Positions 18,425-28,020 of a DNA stretch of 64,000 nucleotides are shown here, piece by piece. The DNA comes from Gracilimonas sp. (GTDB lineage Bacteria > Bacteroidota > Rhodothermia > Balneolales > Balneolaceae), in assembly GCF_040218225.1 (NCBI RefSeq), contig NZ_JAVJQO010000008.1:496001-560000 (forward strand). The letters run 5' to 3'. Position 1 is the stretch's first letter; the number at the start of each line of letters is the position of its first letter. The notes under the pieces were generated by a model. That model was not told the DNA's origin. It saw only the letters and a program-made list of their open reading frames with translations, and did no database searches. Both the position numbers and the translations under genes were made by a program.

Positions 18425-19110
18425 TTGAACTTAAAAATGTAACACTGAGATATGATCATACCAGGGTTCTGGATGATGTTAACTTCAAACTCCATAACGG
18501 TGAATTTGCCTACCTGATAGGCCCTACCGGTATTGGAAAAAGCTCGTTCCTGAAGCTTTTATACCGTGATGTTGTACCTGATACCGGAACCGTTCGTGTA
18601 ACCGAATACCCGGTTAATAAAATATCGGAACGGGAAGTCCCCATGCTCCGCCGACGCCTTGGAATTGTGTTTCAGGACTTTCAGCTGCTTCAGGATCGTA
18701 ACGTGCACGATAACGTGGCTTTTGCCCTTCAGGTAACCGGAGAAAAACCCAAGTTTATTAAGCAGCGTGTACTTGAAGTACTCACCATGGTTGGGCTAAG
18801 TCACCGCAGAAAACATATGCCGAAGGACCTTTCCGGCGGAGAGCAACAACGGGTTGTAATTGCCCGGGCATTAGCTAACGAGCCCCGTATTTTACTTGCC
18901 GATGAGCCTACCGGTAACCTTGATCCTAAAGCAACCAAAGATATTATGGAACTGCTTAGAAGTATCAACAATCGTGGAATGGCTGTTTTAATGGTTACCC
19001 ACGACTATGCCGTAGTCAAGAAGTATCGTGCACGAACAGTACGCATGGTAAATGGTAAAACTCAGAATTTAATCTGGAAAGGCGAAAAACTGGTTCCGGA
19101 AAAATCCTGA
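18406..19110 (+). CDS. ftsE: FtsE-like ABC ATPase
   Basis: The 234-residue ATPase has Walker A with K45 (GPTGIGKSS), a Q-loop ([12 protein letters not shown]), signature LSGGEQQR and Walker [13 protein letters not shown] followed by a THD switch. The N-terminal [14 protein letters not shown] and [13 protein letters not shown] are typical of FtsE, the partner of FtsX in activating cell-wall hydrolases at the septum. No ftsX lies beside it here; the next gene is queG. A different MacB/LolD-type role cannot be excluded. Confidence 0.82.
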   Translation: MSETAVIELKNVTLRYDHTRVLDDVNFKLHNGEFAYLIGPTGIGKSSFLKLLYRDVVPDTGTVRVTEYPVNKISEREVPMLRRRLGIVFQDFQLLQDRNVHDNVAFALQVTGEKPKFIKQRVLEVLTMVGLSHRRKHMPKDLSGGEQQRVVIARALANEPRILLADEPTGNLDPKATKDIMELLRSINNRGMAVLMVTHDYAVVKKYRARTVRMVNGKTQNLIWKGEKLVPEKS

Positions 19111-19116
19111 TTCGGA

Positions 19117-20064
19117 ATGCTTCAACAGAAGAAATTCACAGAACAGATTCGATCGCATGCTCTTAAATTAGGATTTGATGCCTGTGGATTTGCCAAAGCT
19201 CAACACCTTCCAAATGAAGCCCGCCGTTTAGAAGAGTGGCTTAATCAGAATCGAAATGGTTCTATGGACTGGATGGGTAACTACTTTGAAAAACGGGTTG
19301 ATCCTACCCTTTTGGTTCCGGGCTCAAAAACTGTTGTTTCCGTTTTAGCCAGCTATTATCACCCTTCTCATAAAAAGCAGGTTGGTATTAAGAATGAGCC
19401 GCTGATAGCAAAGTATGCCCACGGGCGTGATTATCACAAAGTGCTCAAGAAGAAACTTAAAAAACTGTTCAACTTCAGTAAGGAGCTTTTGGGTGGACTG
19501 GAAGGTCGTATTTTTGTTGACTCTGCCCCGGTACTTGATAAAGTATGGGCTCAACGTGCCGGACTCGGCTGGATCGGAAAAAACTCAAACCTGCTAAATA
19601 AAGACATAGGTTCATTTGTGTTTATCGGGGAGATGATCATTGATGCAGAATTAAGCTATGATACTCCTGTAACCGACCATTGTGGCTCTTGCACCCGTTG
19701 CCTCGATGCTTGCCCTACCGATGCTATTTATGAGCCCTATCGCGTAGATGCAACAAAGTGTATTTCTTACCTCACCATCGAGCTAAAAGAAGAAATTGAC
19801 AAGCAATATCAAACCAAGATCGAGAATTGGGTTTATGGCTGTGACATATGCCAGGATGTATGTCCATGGAACAGTAAGTCGATTACCGCTCAATTCGAAG
19901 ATTTACACCCAAGAGAGTATGTCACAGATCGGGATATGGATTTCTGGTTGAATTTAACCCCTCAGGAATATGATGAAACATTCGAGGGAAGTGCGATACG
20001 CCGTGCCAAGTTTGATAAGTTTAAGTCGAATGCAGAAATCGTATCAAAAAATATTTCAACATAA
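19117..20064 (+). CDS. queG: Epoxyqueuosine reductase QueG
   Basis: The 315-residue protein catalyses the last step of queuosine biosynthesis, reducing epoxyqueuosine in tRNA using cobalamin and two 4Fe-4S clusters. The clusters are visible as CGSCTRCLDACP and CDICQDVCPWN. The N-terminal GFDACGFAKAQHLP and WMGNYFEKRVDP are family-typical. It is shorter than E. coli QueG because it lacks a C-terminal HEAT extension. It starts 6 nt after ftsE and ends the operon. Confidence 0.93.
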   Translation: MLQQKKFTEQIRSHALKLGFDACGFAKAQHLPNEARRLEEWLNQNRNGSMDWMGNYFEKRVDPTLLVPGSKTVVSVLASYYHPSHKKQVGIKNEPLIAKYAHGRDYHKVLKKKLKKLFNFSKELLGGLEGRIFVDSAPVLDKVWAQRAGLGWIGKNSNLLNKDIGSFVFIGEMIIDAELSYDTPVTDHCGSCTRCLDACPTDAIYEPYRVDATKCISYLTIELKEEIDKQYQTKIENWVYGCDICQDVCPWNSKSITAQFEDLHPREYVTDRDMDFWLNLTPQEYDETFEGSAIRRAKFDKFKSNAEIVSKNIST

Positions 20065-20094
20065 AAAAAGCCGGCTGATATAAAACCAGCCGGC
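20064..20094 (-). terminator. Bidirectional terminator between queG and a lipoprotein gene
   Basis: GCCGGCTG (20070-20077) pairs with CAGCCGGC (20087-20094). The A-run 20063-20069 gives a U-run on the minus strand, so it best ends the leftward lipoprotein mRNA; it may also slow queG transcripts. Confidence 0.8.
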
Positions 20095-20117
20095 CCGATA
20101 GCTACTATACAAGTATA

Positions 20118-20918
20118 TTAATATCCAACGCTTGAACAGGTTACATCCTGATAGGTATCATCCCAGCATAAACGATTCGCTGAATCTGACCCACTTTGGT
20201 AATAACCAGTTCCAGCTTCATTATCCCAAAATACAGTAATATCACTTTCTGAATCTACGTCAGAATACGTAACTGTAAATTCATTGCTGTTCTGAGTAAA
20301 CGTATACGAAGTTACAACACTTCCATCCTGGTAGTAATCCGTTTCAGATTCAAAGTTATTTTCGCCTGATACAGACCATTCGGTAACCAGAAATGGCTCT
20401 TCTGTATTTGTTTCTGAATTGAGATTGTTGAATGTCCAGTTTCCGGAACTTCCGTCGGTAGCTACCCTTCCCTCAAGTATGGTATAGTTTTCCAAAGAAA
20501 ATTCCTGAGAATCGATAGTCCAGGTCATTTCCCAATTGATGAATCCATCACTTTCTTCAGCAATTAAGCTAACACTCGCTGATTCTCCCTGATAGCTATA
20601 AGTATATTCCCAAACCCATTGCCCGTCTTCAAAACTGGCGTCTTCAGAGGTGGCTGTAGTGAAAGAGGAAGTATAGATTTGAGCAAAAGAGGTTATCCCG
20701 CCAATGGCTACTCCATATCCATAAGCTTGAGAATAATTGGAATTGGAATTCTGAGGAGGATTATCGGTAAAATAGGATAAGTCTGGCTCCACATTCTCAA
20801 ATTCAGGTAACACAGGAGGATCTTCATTTGAAGAAACCGGGTCTTCACCACAAGATATTATGGTAAATGAGAAAAGAAGTAGTGCAGATAGCAGTTTTAT
20901 TACTCTTGAATTACGCAT
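20118..20918 (-). CDS. Hypothetical lipoprotein
   Basis: The 266-residue protein has a lipoprotein signal with Cys23 (IISC). The mature part is acidic and beta-rich, full of aromatic WxW and Ser/Thr/Asn residues, with two Cys near the C-terminus (RLCWDDTYQDVTCSSVGY). No family is recognised. It lies 71 nt downstream of the ECF sigma gene on the same strand, so it may share that promoter or be a target of it (inference). Confidence 0.7.
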   Translation of the reverse strand: MRNSRVIKLLSALLLFSFTIISCGEDPVSSNEDPPVLPEFENVEPDLSYFTDNPPQNSNSNYSQAYGYGVAIGGITSFAQIYTSSFTTATSEDASFEDGQWVWEYTYSYQGESASVSLIAEESDGFINWEMTWTIDSQEFSLENYTILEGRVATDGSSGNWTFNNLNSETNTEEPFLVTEWSVSGENNFESETDYYQDGSVVTSYTFTQNSNEFTVTYSDVDSESDITVFWDNEAGTGYYQSGSDSANRLCWDDTYQDVTCSSVGY

Positions 20919-20988
20919 AGTACTGAAATTATGTTTAGGTGTTCACTAACCTATGCGTAAAAACAGCCGGGAAGGGCTCAAAAAAAAA

Positions 20989-21621
20989 TTAAAACTTATC
21001 TCTTTTGTCTTTCAGGGCTTTATATAACAATTCCCTTGCACGGAAGATGTGAGCTTTTACCGTTCCAAGAGGCAAATCGAGTACATCTGCAATTTCCTGA
21101 TAAGATTTCTCTTCCATGTGCCGCATCTCAATCACGGCTTTATATTTCTCCGGAAGATTTTCAATTGCATGCTGAACAATCGCTTTTCTTTCTTTCTTAA
21201 TTACCGGACTATCGGTAGAGAAGCTTTCGTCCGGCAACTGTATCTCCATCTCACCATCCTTGGTTTTGTAAGGCTCGTTGATGGAAAGCGTCTGGAGCTT
21301 TTTCTTCCTCAAATAATCGATGGTGTGATTAGTTGCAATACGATATAGCCAGGTAGAAAAAGCATATTCGTTGCTGTAAGAAGAGAGATTGTGGAATGCT
21401 TTCATGAAAACTTCCTGAACCAAATCTTCCACTAGTTCCACTTCCCTGATCATTTTTCGAATATGGAAGTAGAGCGGCTTTTGGTATTTATCTACTAATT
21501 TTTTGTAGGAATCTTCTCTACCAGCTAATGCCTCCGCCACAAATTTGTCATCTTCGAGACTACTTGCAGACGCATTTTCGCGCGGTGAGTTATTTTTGAT
21601 TTCGGAATTTTCTTCAGACAT
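20989..21621 (-). CDS. ECF RNA polymerase sigma factor
   Basis: The 210-residue protein has sigma region 2 (LVDKYQKPLYFHIRKMI, then VEDLVQEVFMKAFHNL and FSTWLYRIATNHTIDYLRKKK) and region 4 (LPEKYKAVIEMRHMEEKSYQEIADVLDLPLGTVKAHIFRARELL split). A ~30-residue acidic N-terminal leader precedes region 2. It directs RNA polymerase to a subset of promoters. No anti-sigma factor is visible beside it. It is one candidate for recognising the TGTAAGG-type elements at 40.5, 58.6 and 63.7 kb, which is inference. Confidence 0.93.
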   Translation of the reverse strand: MSEENSEIKNNSPRENASASSLEDDKFVAEALAGREDSYKKLVDKYQKPLYFHIRKMIREVELVEDLVQEVFMKAFHNLSSYSNEYAFSTWLYRIATNHTIDYLRKKKLQTLSINEPYKTKDGEMEIQLPDESFSTDSPVIKKERKAIVQHAIENLPEKYKAVIEMRHMEEKSYQEIADVLDLPLGTVKAHIFRARELLYKALKDKRDKF

Positions 21622-21775
21622 ATCAACAATTATTCAGCCCTTAAAATACAAAGCCTGACGCAAATGAAAATATCTTTTTTGAGCCTTTTTTTCTTTCTTT
21701 TACGCATTTAAAAATAACCTTATTTATTATGGAAGTTTTAAGCTTTCTTAAGAACCTTAACTAAAAACAATCAAA

Positions 21776-22300
21776 ATGAAGAAAATAACTTTATTGACTT
21801 TTACGGCGCTATTATCATTAGCTACTTTTCAAACTTCTTTGGCCCAAATATCTGTTGGTGGTGCACTTATGTACGGAAGTGAGGTCGAACAAATTGGTTT
21901 GAGAGTAGACGGATCTTATGCTATAAATGAAGATATTGATTTAAATGCTAATCTTGGTTTTTACCTGCCTGATAAAACAGATTTAGGAAATGGCAATGAG
22001 ATCACCGTTACTTATTATGAATTCAACCTGAATGGTCACTACAGTTTATATTCTGATGATGAAACAGGTTTTTCTGCCTTTGCACTTGCCGGTATTAATG
22101 TACTTGGATTTAATTCAAATGCCAGTGGGCCAAATGTTAGCGGAAGCGATTCTGACAGTGAACTCGGCTTAAATATTGGTGGAGGTGTTTCATACCCTTT
22201 AAGTTTTGGAAACTTGTTTGGGGAACTAAAATACGTGATAGGCGATGCTGATCAACTTAATATTGCAGCAGGCGTGCGTATACCTCTTGGCGAAAATTAA
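21776..22300 (+). CDS. Small outer-membrane beta-barrel protein
   Basis: The 174-residue protein has signal peptide MKKITLLTFTALLSLATFQTSLAQ and alternating beta strands (GLRVDGSYAINEDIDLNANLG, FSAFALAGINVL, LGLNIGGGVSYPL, NIAAGVRIPLG). It fits an eight-stranded OmpX/OmpW-like porin family barrel. It is divergent from the ECF sigma gene and is followed by a strong terminator. Function unknown. Confidence 0.75.
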   Translation: MKKITLLTFTALLSLATFQTSLAQISVGGALMYGSEVEQIGLRVDGSYAINEDIDLNANLGFYLPDKTDLGNGNEITVTYYEFNLNGHYSLYSDDETGFSAFALAGINVLGFNSNASGPNVSGSDSDSELGLNIGGGVSYPLSFGNLFGELKYVIGDADQLNIAAGVRIPLGEN

Positions 22301-22322
22301 TCGAAAAACTAAGACACCAATT

Positions 22323-22354
22323 AAGCGCCTTCTTAAACCGGAGGCGCTTTTTTT
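22323..22354 (+). terminator. Terminator of the beta-barrel gene
   Basis: AAGCGCCT (22323-22330) pairs with AGGCGCTT (22342-22349), followed by T's to 22354. It touches the stop codon of the convergent ppx gene. Confidence 0.88.
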
Positions 22355-23264
22355 ATAGCGTGATTATTGCCCCATGACGGATTCCGCCCGTAGATACCAA
22401 TATTGAATCCAGGTCGTATTGCTTCATGAATCCTTCCAGAATCAGCATCCCTCCCATAAAAATATCTTCTCTTCCTTTCAAATATACCGGGTGCCGGGTA
22501 AGCATATCTTCATAGTCGTTCTCTGAAAATTCCTGTATGTATTTCTGTACTTCTTCAAAGCGGAGTGAATATCCATTTAACTTTCCAGGTTCATAATTGG
22601 TAAGCTCCAGAGCCATAGCCGCCAATGTGGTTACCGTTCCGGCTACTCCTATTGCTTTCACTTCCCTGCCTGATTTAAAAGGTCTGCCTGTATATAGCTT
22701 TTCGATTTCTTTTCTGCATGTTTCAATTTCCTCGCCTGAGGGAGGATTGCCTTTCAGAAAACGCTCGGTAAATCGTACAGAACCCATATCAAAAGAATGT
22801 CCATCAACAAGCTTGCCCTCTTTTATCTGAGCAACTTCTGTACTTCCACCACCTATATCCAAAATGAGTGTTTCTTCGCCTTCAATTTTTTCCAAAACCG
22901 ACAATGCTCCGGCTGCCGTACACTCCGCTTCTTCTTTTCCTGAAAGCAAGCGAATATCAAAACCAGTTTCATCTTTTACCCTGGAAATGAATACATCACG
23001 GTTATTGGCATCACGAACCGCGCTGGTGGCTGTTACGATAACTTTATCCACTTTGGGAAAATCTGTATCCAGAATTGTGCGATAGGCACTAAGTGCATCA
23101 ATTACTCTTTCTGTAGCTGCATCATTGATGTTCTTGTCTGCATCTACACCCTTTCCCAACCTGGGCACGCGGTGCTCTTCATGTATATTCTTAATGACGC
23201 CATTTTCATATTCAGCTACCAATAATAAAACTGTATTTGTACCTATATCTATCGCTGCTTTCAT
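22353..23264 (-). CDS. Ppx/GppA-family phosphatase
   Basis: The 303-residue protein has the ASKHA fold of exopolyphosphatase/pppGpp phosphatase: AAIDIGTNTVLLLVAE phosphate-1 motif, VTATSAVRDANN, and LILDIGGGSTEVAQ phosphate-2 motif. It hydrolyses polyphosphate and/or pppGpp. It lacks the long C-terminal HD-like domain of E. coli Ppx, typical of short versions. It overlaps prmA by 4 nt and is the last gene of the tatA-gatA-SDR-M28-prmA-ppx operon. Confidence 0.92.
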   Translation of the reverse strand: MKAAIDIGTNTVLLLVAEYENGVIKNIHEEHRVPRLGKGVDADKNINDAATERVIDALSAYRTILDTDFPKVDKVIVTATSAVRDANNRDVFISRVKDETGFDIRLLSGKEEAECTAAGALSVLEKIEGEETLILDIGGGSTEVAQIKEGKLVDGHSFDMGSVRFTERFLKGNPPSGEEIETCRKEIEKLYTGRPFKSGREVKAIGVAGTVTTLAAMALELTNYEPGKLNGYSLRFEEVQKYIQEFSENDYEDMLTRHPVYLKGREDIFMGGMLILEGFMKQYDLDSILVSTGGIRHGAIITL

Positions 23265-24097
23265 ACTTCAAACAATATGGCTATCCATTCTTGATGCTTC
23301 CGGGTGTCAACATGTGTTAATGATTGGAGTGATTCCTGTTCCAGCATAGTCTGCTCATCCTCTACAAGCAGCCCGGATAGCAATAACTTGCCGTCTTCTT
23401 TCAAAAACTTTAGAAACTCGGGGATTAACTCAGTCAAGGCGTTCCTGTTAATATTGGCCAGAATCACATCGTATTTTTCGCCGTCAGGAATTACTTCTGT
23501 TGAGCCAAGCTTAACTTCAAACCCTTCAACTTCATTTAGCAAAATATTCTCGTGAGCATTGGTTTCGCTCCACTCATCAATATCAAAACCAAAAGCTGAT
23601 TCCGCTCCAAGCTTTAGTGCGGCAATAGCTAAAATTCCGGTTCCCGTCCCGGCATCGAGTACTTTATCACCCTCTTTAATAACCTCTGGCAGCCATTCAA
23701 GCATTACCCTTGTTGTGGCGTGATATCCGGTTCCAAACGCCATTTTGGGATCAATCATCAGTTCTATTTTATCACCGATGTCAGTCCCGGATACCGACCA
23801 TGTTGGATGCACATAAAATTGGCCAATGGTTTGGGGTTGAATAGTCCGTTCCCAGGTCTCGTTCCAGTTTTGATCGGGGATGATCTTTTCGCTTAGAATG
23901 GATGACTCGCCCCCGAATTTCATCAGCAGCTTCTCAATTTCTTCCCGTTTGGAATCGTCAAAACGCTGTGTGGGAATGGTAGCAATGAGTAAATCATCGT
24001 CCTGCTCGAAGCCTTCAAAATCAAGGTCAAAAAGTTCGGCGATTAGCAGTTCGTGAAAATCATCTTTAAGTGAAATCCTGAGCTCAACGTATTCCAT
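23261..24097 (-). CDS. prmA: Ribosomal protein L11 methyltransferase PrmA
   Basis: The 278-residue protein has an N-terminal L11-recognition domain (LRISLKDDFHELLIAELFDLDFEGFEQ split) and a C-terminal SAM domain with IDPKMAFGTGYHATT, VLDAGTGTGILAIAALKLGA and DVILANINRNALTELIP. It trimethylates lysines and the N-terminus of ribosomal protein L11. It overlaps the M28 peptidase stop by one base and ppx by four. Confidence 0.93.
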   Translation of the reverse strand: MEYVELRISLKDDFHELLIAELFDLDFEGFEQDDDLLIATIPTQRFDDSKREEIEKLLMKFGGESSILSEKIIPDQNWNETWERTIQPQTIGQFYVHPTWSVSGTDIGDKIELMIDPKMAFGTGYHATTRVMLEWLPEVIKEGDKVLDAGTGTGILAIAALKLGAESAFGFDIDEWSETNAHENILLNEVEGFEVKLGSTEVIPDGEKYDVILANINRNALTELIPEFLKFLKEDGKLLLSGLLVEDEQTMLEQESLQSLTHVDTRKHQEWIAILFEV

Positions 24098-25059
24098 TAT
24101 AATCGGTTATAAATGAGTTCGGCCATCACATCACCCACAGCCTGAAGAGTTTCCCTGCTGATAATGTCCATATTATCCTTATGCGTATGCCAGTAAGGGG
24201 CGAATTCAGCATTACCCCGAGGAGTCCGGCTATGATTGATGATATTGATAATAGGAATTCGGGCTTGTTCATTCACAATCACATGATCATCGGATACAGC
24301 GGCGCCTTCTTCATTCAAAAAATAATGATCATACCCTTTTTCGCTCGCGATATTCCACACTTCTTCCACCAGATTAGGAGCATAACTGAGCGAATAAACC
24401 TCTTTAGGAAACTGAGCACCCTTGGCTCCAACCATATCCAGCAAAATACCAAAACGCGGGCGATATCCCGGAACGGGTGGATTATTAGACCAATATCTTG
24501 ATCCAAGAAAATATTTCTCCAGACTGCCGGATTCCCCATAGTCCTCACCATCAAAAAGCACTATATCTACTCCTATTGGAGGTGGATTTTCACTAAACAA
24601 ACGAGCGAGCTCCAAAAGAACAGCCACACCGCTTCCACCATCATCGGCTCCTAAAATACCTTCATCTTTCCGGGTTGAATCCATATCAGCACGAGGCCGA
24701 CTGTCCCAATGCGCACTTAGCATAATTCGGTCTGCTGCATTTAAATTGAACGCCGCGATTACATTTCCAAGCTCCAGCTGCTCATCATATCCTTCTGCAG
24801 TAAATTCCTGGACAAAAACTGAATTAGGACCAGCATATTCCTTTAGCTTTTCTACAAAATAGGCTTCTGCTTGCCGGTGAGCTTCTGTGTTGGGAACGCG
24901 TGGTCCAAAGTCGACCTGCTGCTGTACAAAATGATAGGCTGAATCTGCATTGAATTCGGGAACTTCCCTGCCCTTTTCAGAAAACTGAAGATCGGGTTTT
25001 CCGGAATCAGAACAACTCACAAAAAAAATGAACAGAGCAACTGGAAGCCATTTAAGCAT
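24097..25059 (-). CDS. M28-family zinc peptidase / glutaminyl-cyclase-like lipoprotein
   Basis: The 320-residue protein has a lipoprotein signal with Cys16 (FVSC). The zinc-site motifs are SAHWDSRP, GADDGGSGVAVLLELAR, LFDGEDYGE and, near the C-terminus, HTHKDNMDIIS. It is either an aminopeptidase or a glutaminyl cyclase (the FGPRVPNTEAH and DMVG segments resemble the cyclase branch). It should act outside the cytoplasm. It overlaps the SDR gene by 8 nt. Confidence 0.88.
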   Translation of the reverse strand: MLKWLPVALFIFFVSCSDSGKPDLQFSEKGREVPEFNADSAYHFVQQQVDFGPRVPNTEAHRQAEAYFVEKLKEYAGPNSVFVQEFTAEGYDEQLELGNVIAAFNLNAADRIMLSAHWDSRPRADMDSTRKDEGILGADDGGSGVAVLLELARLFSENPPPIGVDIVLFDGEDYGESGSLEKYFLGSRYWSNNPPVPGYRPRFGILLDMVGAKGAQFPKEVYSLSYAPNLVEEVWNIASEKGYDHYFLNEEGAAVSDDHVIVNEQARIPIINIINHSRTPRGNAEFAPYWHTHKDNMDIISRETLQAVGDVMAELIYNRL

Positions 25060-25816
25060 TTCGGTGTACCATAGTAGCTGAAGATTGAGCGGTAGGATAA
25101 ATTACTGTATCCATGATATTAACATGAGCCGGACGGTTAGCAACAAAAACGATGATTTCAGCAATATCCTGAGCAACCAGGGGTTTCATTCCTTTATAAA
25201 CATCTGCCGCCTTTTCCTTATCTCCATCAAAACGGACTTCACTAAACTCTGTTTCCACCAGTCCGGGTGATACCATACTAACCCTGACGTCAGTGCCGTG
25301 CAGATCCTTTTTGGTTGATTCGGTGATTGCCTTCACAGCATGCTTGGTAGCCGTATAAACTACTCCACCGGCATAAGATTCATGCCCTGCCGTAGAACCT
25401 AAATTAATGATATGTCCTGAATTCCGTTCTTTCATTCCGGGAATAATCAGCCGGGAGAGGTATAACAGGCCTTTCACATTTGTGTCAATCATGGTATTCC
25501 AATCATCAAAGTCGGCATCGAAAACGGGATCTGTTCCTTTAGCAAGACCTGCATTGTTGACCAGAATATCTATTGTAACCGATAGCGAATCTACAAAAGA
25601 GTGGCAAGCATCGGCATCACGAACGTCAAAGGCAGCAGTTTGGACTTCAACACCAAAAGCTGATTCCAGCTCCTTCTTGATTTCCTGAAGTCGATCTGAT
25701 CTGCGACCTGTTATTACCAGATGTACTCCCTGTTCAGCTAAAAGCTCTGCCGTCTTATAACCAATACCAGCAGTAGCTCCGGTTACGATTGCTGTTTTAC
25801 CTTTCAGCCTGTTCAT
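25052..25816 (-). CDS. SDR-family oxidoreductase (NADP-type)
   Basis: The 254-residue short-chain dehydrogenase has TGATAGIGYKTAELL (cofactor), LVNNAGLAKG, catalytic S in NLGSTAGHESYAGG and YTATKHAVKA (YxxxK). An Arg at TGRRSDR favours NADP(H). Sequence order resembles the YdfG-like serine/3-hydroxy acid dehydrogenases; substrate unproven. It is 15 nt behind gatA. Confidence 0.9.
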   Translation of the reverse strand: MNRLKGKTAIVTGATAGIGYKTAELLAEQGVHLVITGRRSDRLQEIKKELESAFGVEVQTAAFDVRDADACHSFVDSLSVTIDILVNNAGLAKGTDPVFDADFDDWNTMIDTNVKGLLYLSRLIIPGMKERNSGHIINLGSTAGHESYAGGVVYTATKHAVKAITESTKKDLHGTDVRVSMVSPGLVETEFSEVRFDGDKEKAADVYKGMKPLVAQDIAEIIVFVANRPAHVNIMDTVIYPTAQSSATMVHRNA

Positions 25817-25831
25817 AGCTCTGGTATATTT

Positions 25832-27355
25832 TTAAGATTGGAGTTCTACAAGTCGGGCAGCATTCAGGATTTTTGCTTCCTGGAAGCTATCTCCCATAAA
25901 CTGAATACCAAAAGGAAGTCCGTTACTATGTATACCAGCCGGTACGCTGATGCCACAGATTCCAGCCAAATTAGCAGTGATGGTGTATACATCATTCAGG
26001 TACATTTGCACAGGATCATCCAGCTTTGCACCAAGGTCAAAAGCAGTAGTTGGTGCGGTTGGGCTCACAATCACATCCACTTTTTTGAATGCTTCTTTGT
26101 AATCGTTCTGGATGAGCCGGCGTACTTTCTGGGCCTTACCATAATAAGCGTCATAATATCCGGCACTCAATACATAAGTCCCGAGCATAATCCGGCGTTT
26201 TACCTCTGTGCCAAATCCTTCGGTTCTTGATTTCTTATAAAGTCGGATGAGAGGGGAATCCAGTTTAGCTAATTTCTGCTGCAGTTCGATCTTTTCTTCA
26301 CCCTCTGCAATTTCAAAAGCTTCCTTTAATGCTTTCTCTTCTTTTTTCAGTTCATCCAGCATCTCTTCTTTGTCGGCCCGGTGTCCATACCGGATTCCAT
26401 CAAATCGAGCCAGGTTGCTGGATGCTTCAGCGGTAGCTAAAATATAGTAAGTAGCAATCCCGTATTTGGTGTGCGGCAAGTGAATAGGAACCAATTCAGC
26501 CCCATCGGCTTCCAGATCAGCTAATACTTTTTCTATGCCTTCTTTGATCTCGGCATCCAGTCCTTCACCAAAAAACTCTTCCGGGACACCAATTTTAATT
26601 TTTTTATCGGGATTTTGAACAGCTCCCACATAGTCATCTTTCTCTCGGTGTGAAGAAGTATTATCCCGCTCATCAAAACCTGCTATTACATCTAAAACAC
26701 GTGCGGTATCTTCTACTGAATTTGCTAAAGGTCCGATGCAGTCAAATGAAGAAGCATATGCAACCAGTCCGTATCGAGAAACACGGCCATACGTAGGCTT
26801 CAACCCAACTACCCCACAATAGGAAGCAGGCTGACGAATAGAACCTCCGGTATCCGAACCAAGTGTGGTCATTGCCATTCCCGAAGCAACGGCAGCTGCA
26901 CTCCCACCTGAGGATCCACCCGGTACTTTATCGGTATTCCGTGGATTTTTTACCGGACCGAAATTACTGTACTCATTGGTCGAACCCATGGCAAATTCAT
27001 CCATATTAAGCCGGCCAATAAACACCGCATCTTCATCCCGAAGACGTTCAATTACGGTGGCGTCATACACACTTTCGAAGTTCTCAAGTATCTTTGACGC
27101 ACAAGTTACCTTCTTTCCTCGCTCAGAAATCACATCTTTGATACCCATAACGACCCCGGCAAGCTTTCCTGCGGTTCCGTTATCGATCTTTTTTTGAACC
27201 TCATCAGCATGTGAAAGAGCCGCCTCAAAGTCGGTGGCTACAAAGGCATTTATTTCCGGGTTACGGTCTTCAATTTCTTTTCTGTACTGCTCTACAAGGT
27301 CTCGAAGTTTTAGTTCTCCTGATAAGACTTTTTCTCGAGTCTCTGTAATAGTCAT
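25832..27355 (-). CDS. gatA: Asp-tRNA(Asn)/Glu-tRNA(Gln) amidotransferase subunit A
   Basis: The start is the ATG at 27355 (the in-frame TTG at 27364 is less likely), giving 507 residues. GatA supplies ammonia from glutamine to mischarged tRNA in the GatCAB complex. The Ser-cisSer-Lys amidase signature is visible: GIKDVISERG (Lys), GGSSGGSAAAVASGM and GSDTGGSIRQPASYCG (cis-Ser and nucleophile). It lies 18 nt behind tatA; gatB and gatC are not in this window. Confidence 0.96.
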   Translation of the reverse strand: MTITETREKVLSGELKLRDLVEQYRKEIEDRNPEINAFVATDFEAALSHADEVQKKIDNGTAGKLAGVVMGIKDVISERGKKVTCASKILENFESVYDATVIERLRDEDAVFIGRLNMDEFAMGSTNEYSNFGPVKNPRNTDKVPGGSSGGSAAAVASGMAMTTLGSDTGGSIRQPASYCGVVGLKPTYGRVSRYGLVAYASSFDCIGPLANSVEDTARVLDVIAGFDERDNTSSHREKDDYVGAVQNPDKKIKIGVPEEFFGEGLDAEIKEGIEKVLADLEADGAELVPIHLPHTKYGIATYYILATAEASSNLARFDGIRYGHRADKEEMLDELKKEEKALKEAFEIAEGEEKIELQQKLAKLDSPLIRLYKKSRTEGFGTEVKRRIMLGTYVLSAGYYDAYYGKAQKVRRLIQNDYKEAFKKVDVIVSPTAPTTAFDLGAKLDDPVQMYLNDVYTITANLAGICGISVPAGIHSNGLPFGIQFMGDSFQEAKILNAARLVELQS

Positions 27356-27373
27356 GTAGTTCAATTTCTGGGT

Positions 27374-27592
27374 TTATTTGCTTTTAGATGAGGTTTCTTC
27401 GTGATTGGCGGCATCATTAATATCACGGGAGCTGTCTTCAATTTCCTTTTTAATATCTTTTGAAGCCTGGCGGAATTCTTTAATTCCCTGCCCTAAACCG
27501 CGAGCCAATTCCGGGATGCGTTTTGCTCCGAAAAGCACTAAAACCATGATGGCAATAATGAGAATTTCAGGGGCACCTAAACTGTTAAACAT
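27374..27592 (-). CDS. tatA: Twin-arginine translocase subunit TatA/E
   Basis: The 72-residue protein has the TatA layout: one N-terminal transmembrane helix (PEILIIAIMVLVLFGAKRIPELARGLG) with the FGxxxxPE hinge, then an amphipathic helix and a charged, disordered tail. It forms the Tat protein-conducting unit with TatC, which is not in this window. It is the first gene of the operon running to ppx. Confidence 0.93.
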   Translation of the reverse strand: MFNSLGAPEILIIAIMVLVLFGAKRIPELARGLGQGIKEFRQASKDIKKEIEDSSRDINDAANHEETSSKSK

Positions 27593-27743
27593 AAAATAAT
27601 CCTCTCAGGATTTAGTTGATGTATTTGTGCGAAGATAACAATATTTTCGGCACGAATTTGGAACAAAAATTTTATTTATTCACTTGTGTTTTATCAACAC
27701 ATGTGTTTATTACACTCATTCATTCTAAAATAATTACTTAACT

Positions 27744-27998
27744 ATGATTTGGACCGTTGAATTAGCCGCAGCTTTAGATGATGCCCCTTTCCCGGCCACC
27801 CGGGAAGAACTTATAGAATGGGCAGAACGCAATGGCTTGCCTAACCAGGTTATTGTGAATCTCGAAGAGCTTGAAGAAATCGAACAAGGTGAAGAGCCGG
27901 TATACGAAGGTATTGAAGATATCTGGCCAGACTACATCCGTAAAGAAGACTTCTTTCATAACGAAGAAGACGAAGGTTTTGATTACGACGACGTTTAA
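27744..27998 (+). CDS. DUF2795 small acidic protein
   Basis: The 84-residue protein begins with the DUF2795 pattern (WTVELAAALDDAPFPATREELIEWAERNGLP split), a short helical domain, and ends with an extremely acidic tail (EEDEGFDYDDV). Family function is unknown. It is divergent from tatA and followed 22 nt later by a terminator. Confidence 0.85.
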   Translation: MIWTVELAAALDDAPFPATREELIEWAERNGLPNQVIVNLEELEEIEQGEEPVYEGIEDIWPDYIRKEDFFHNEEDEGFDYDDV

Positions 27999-28020
27999 TA
28001 AATAACCCTCAACAGAGGTT

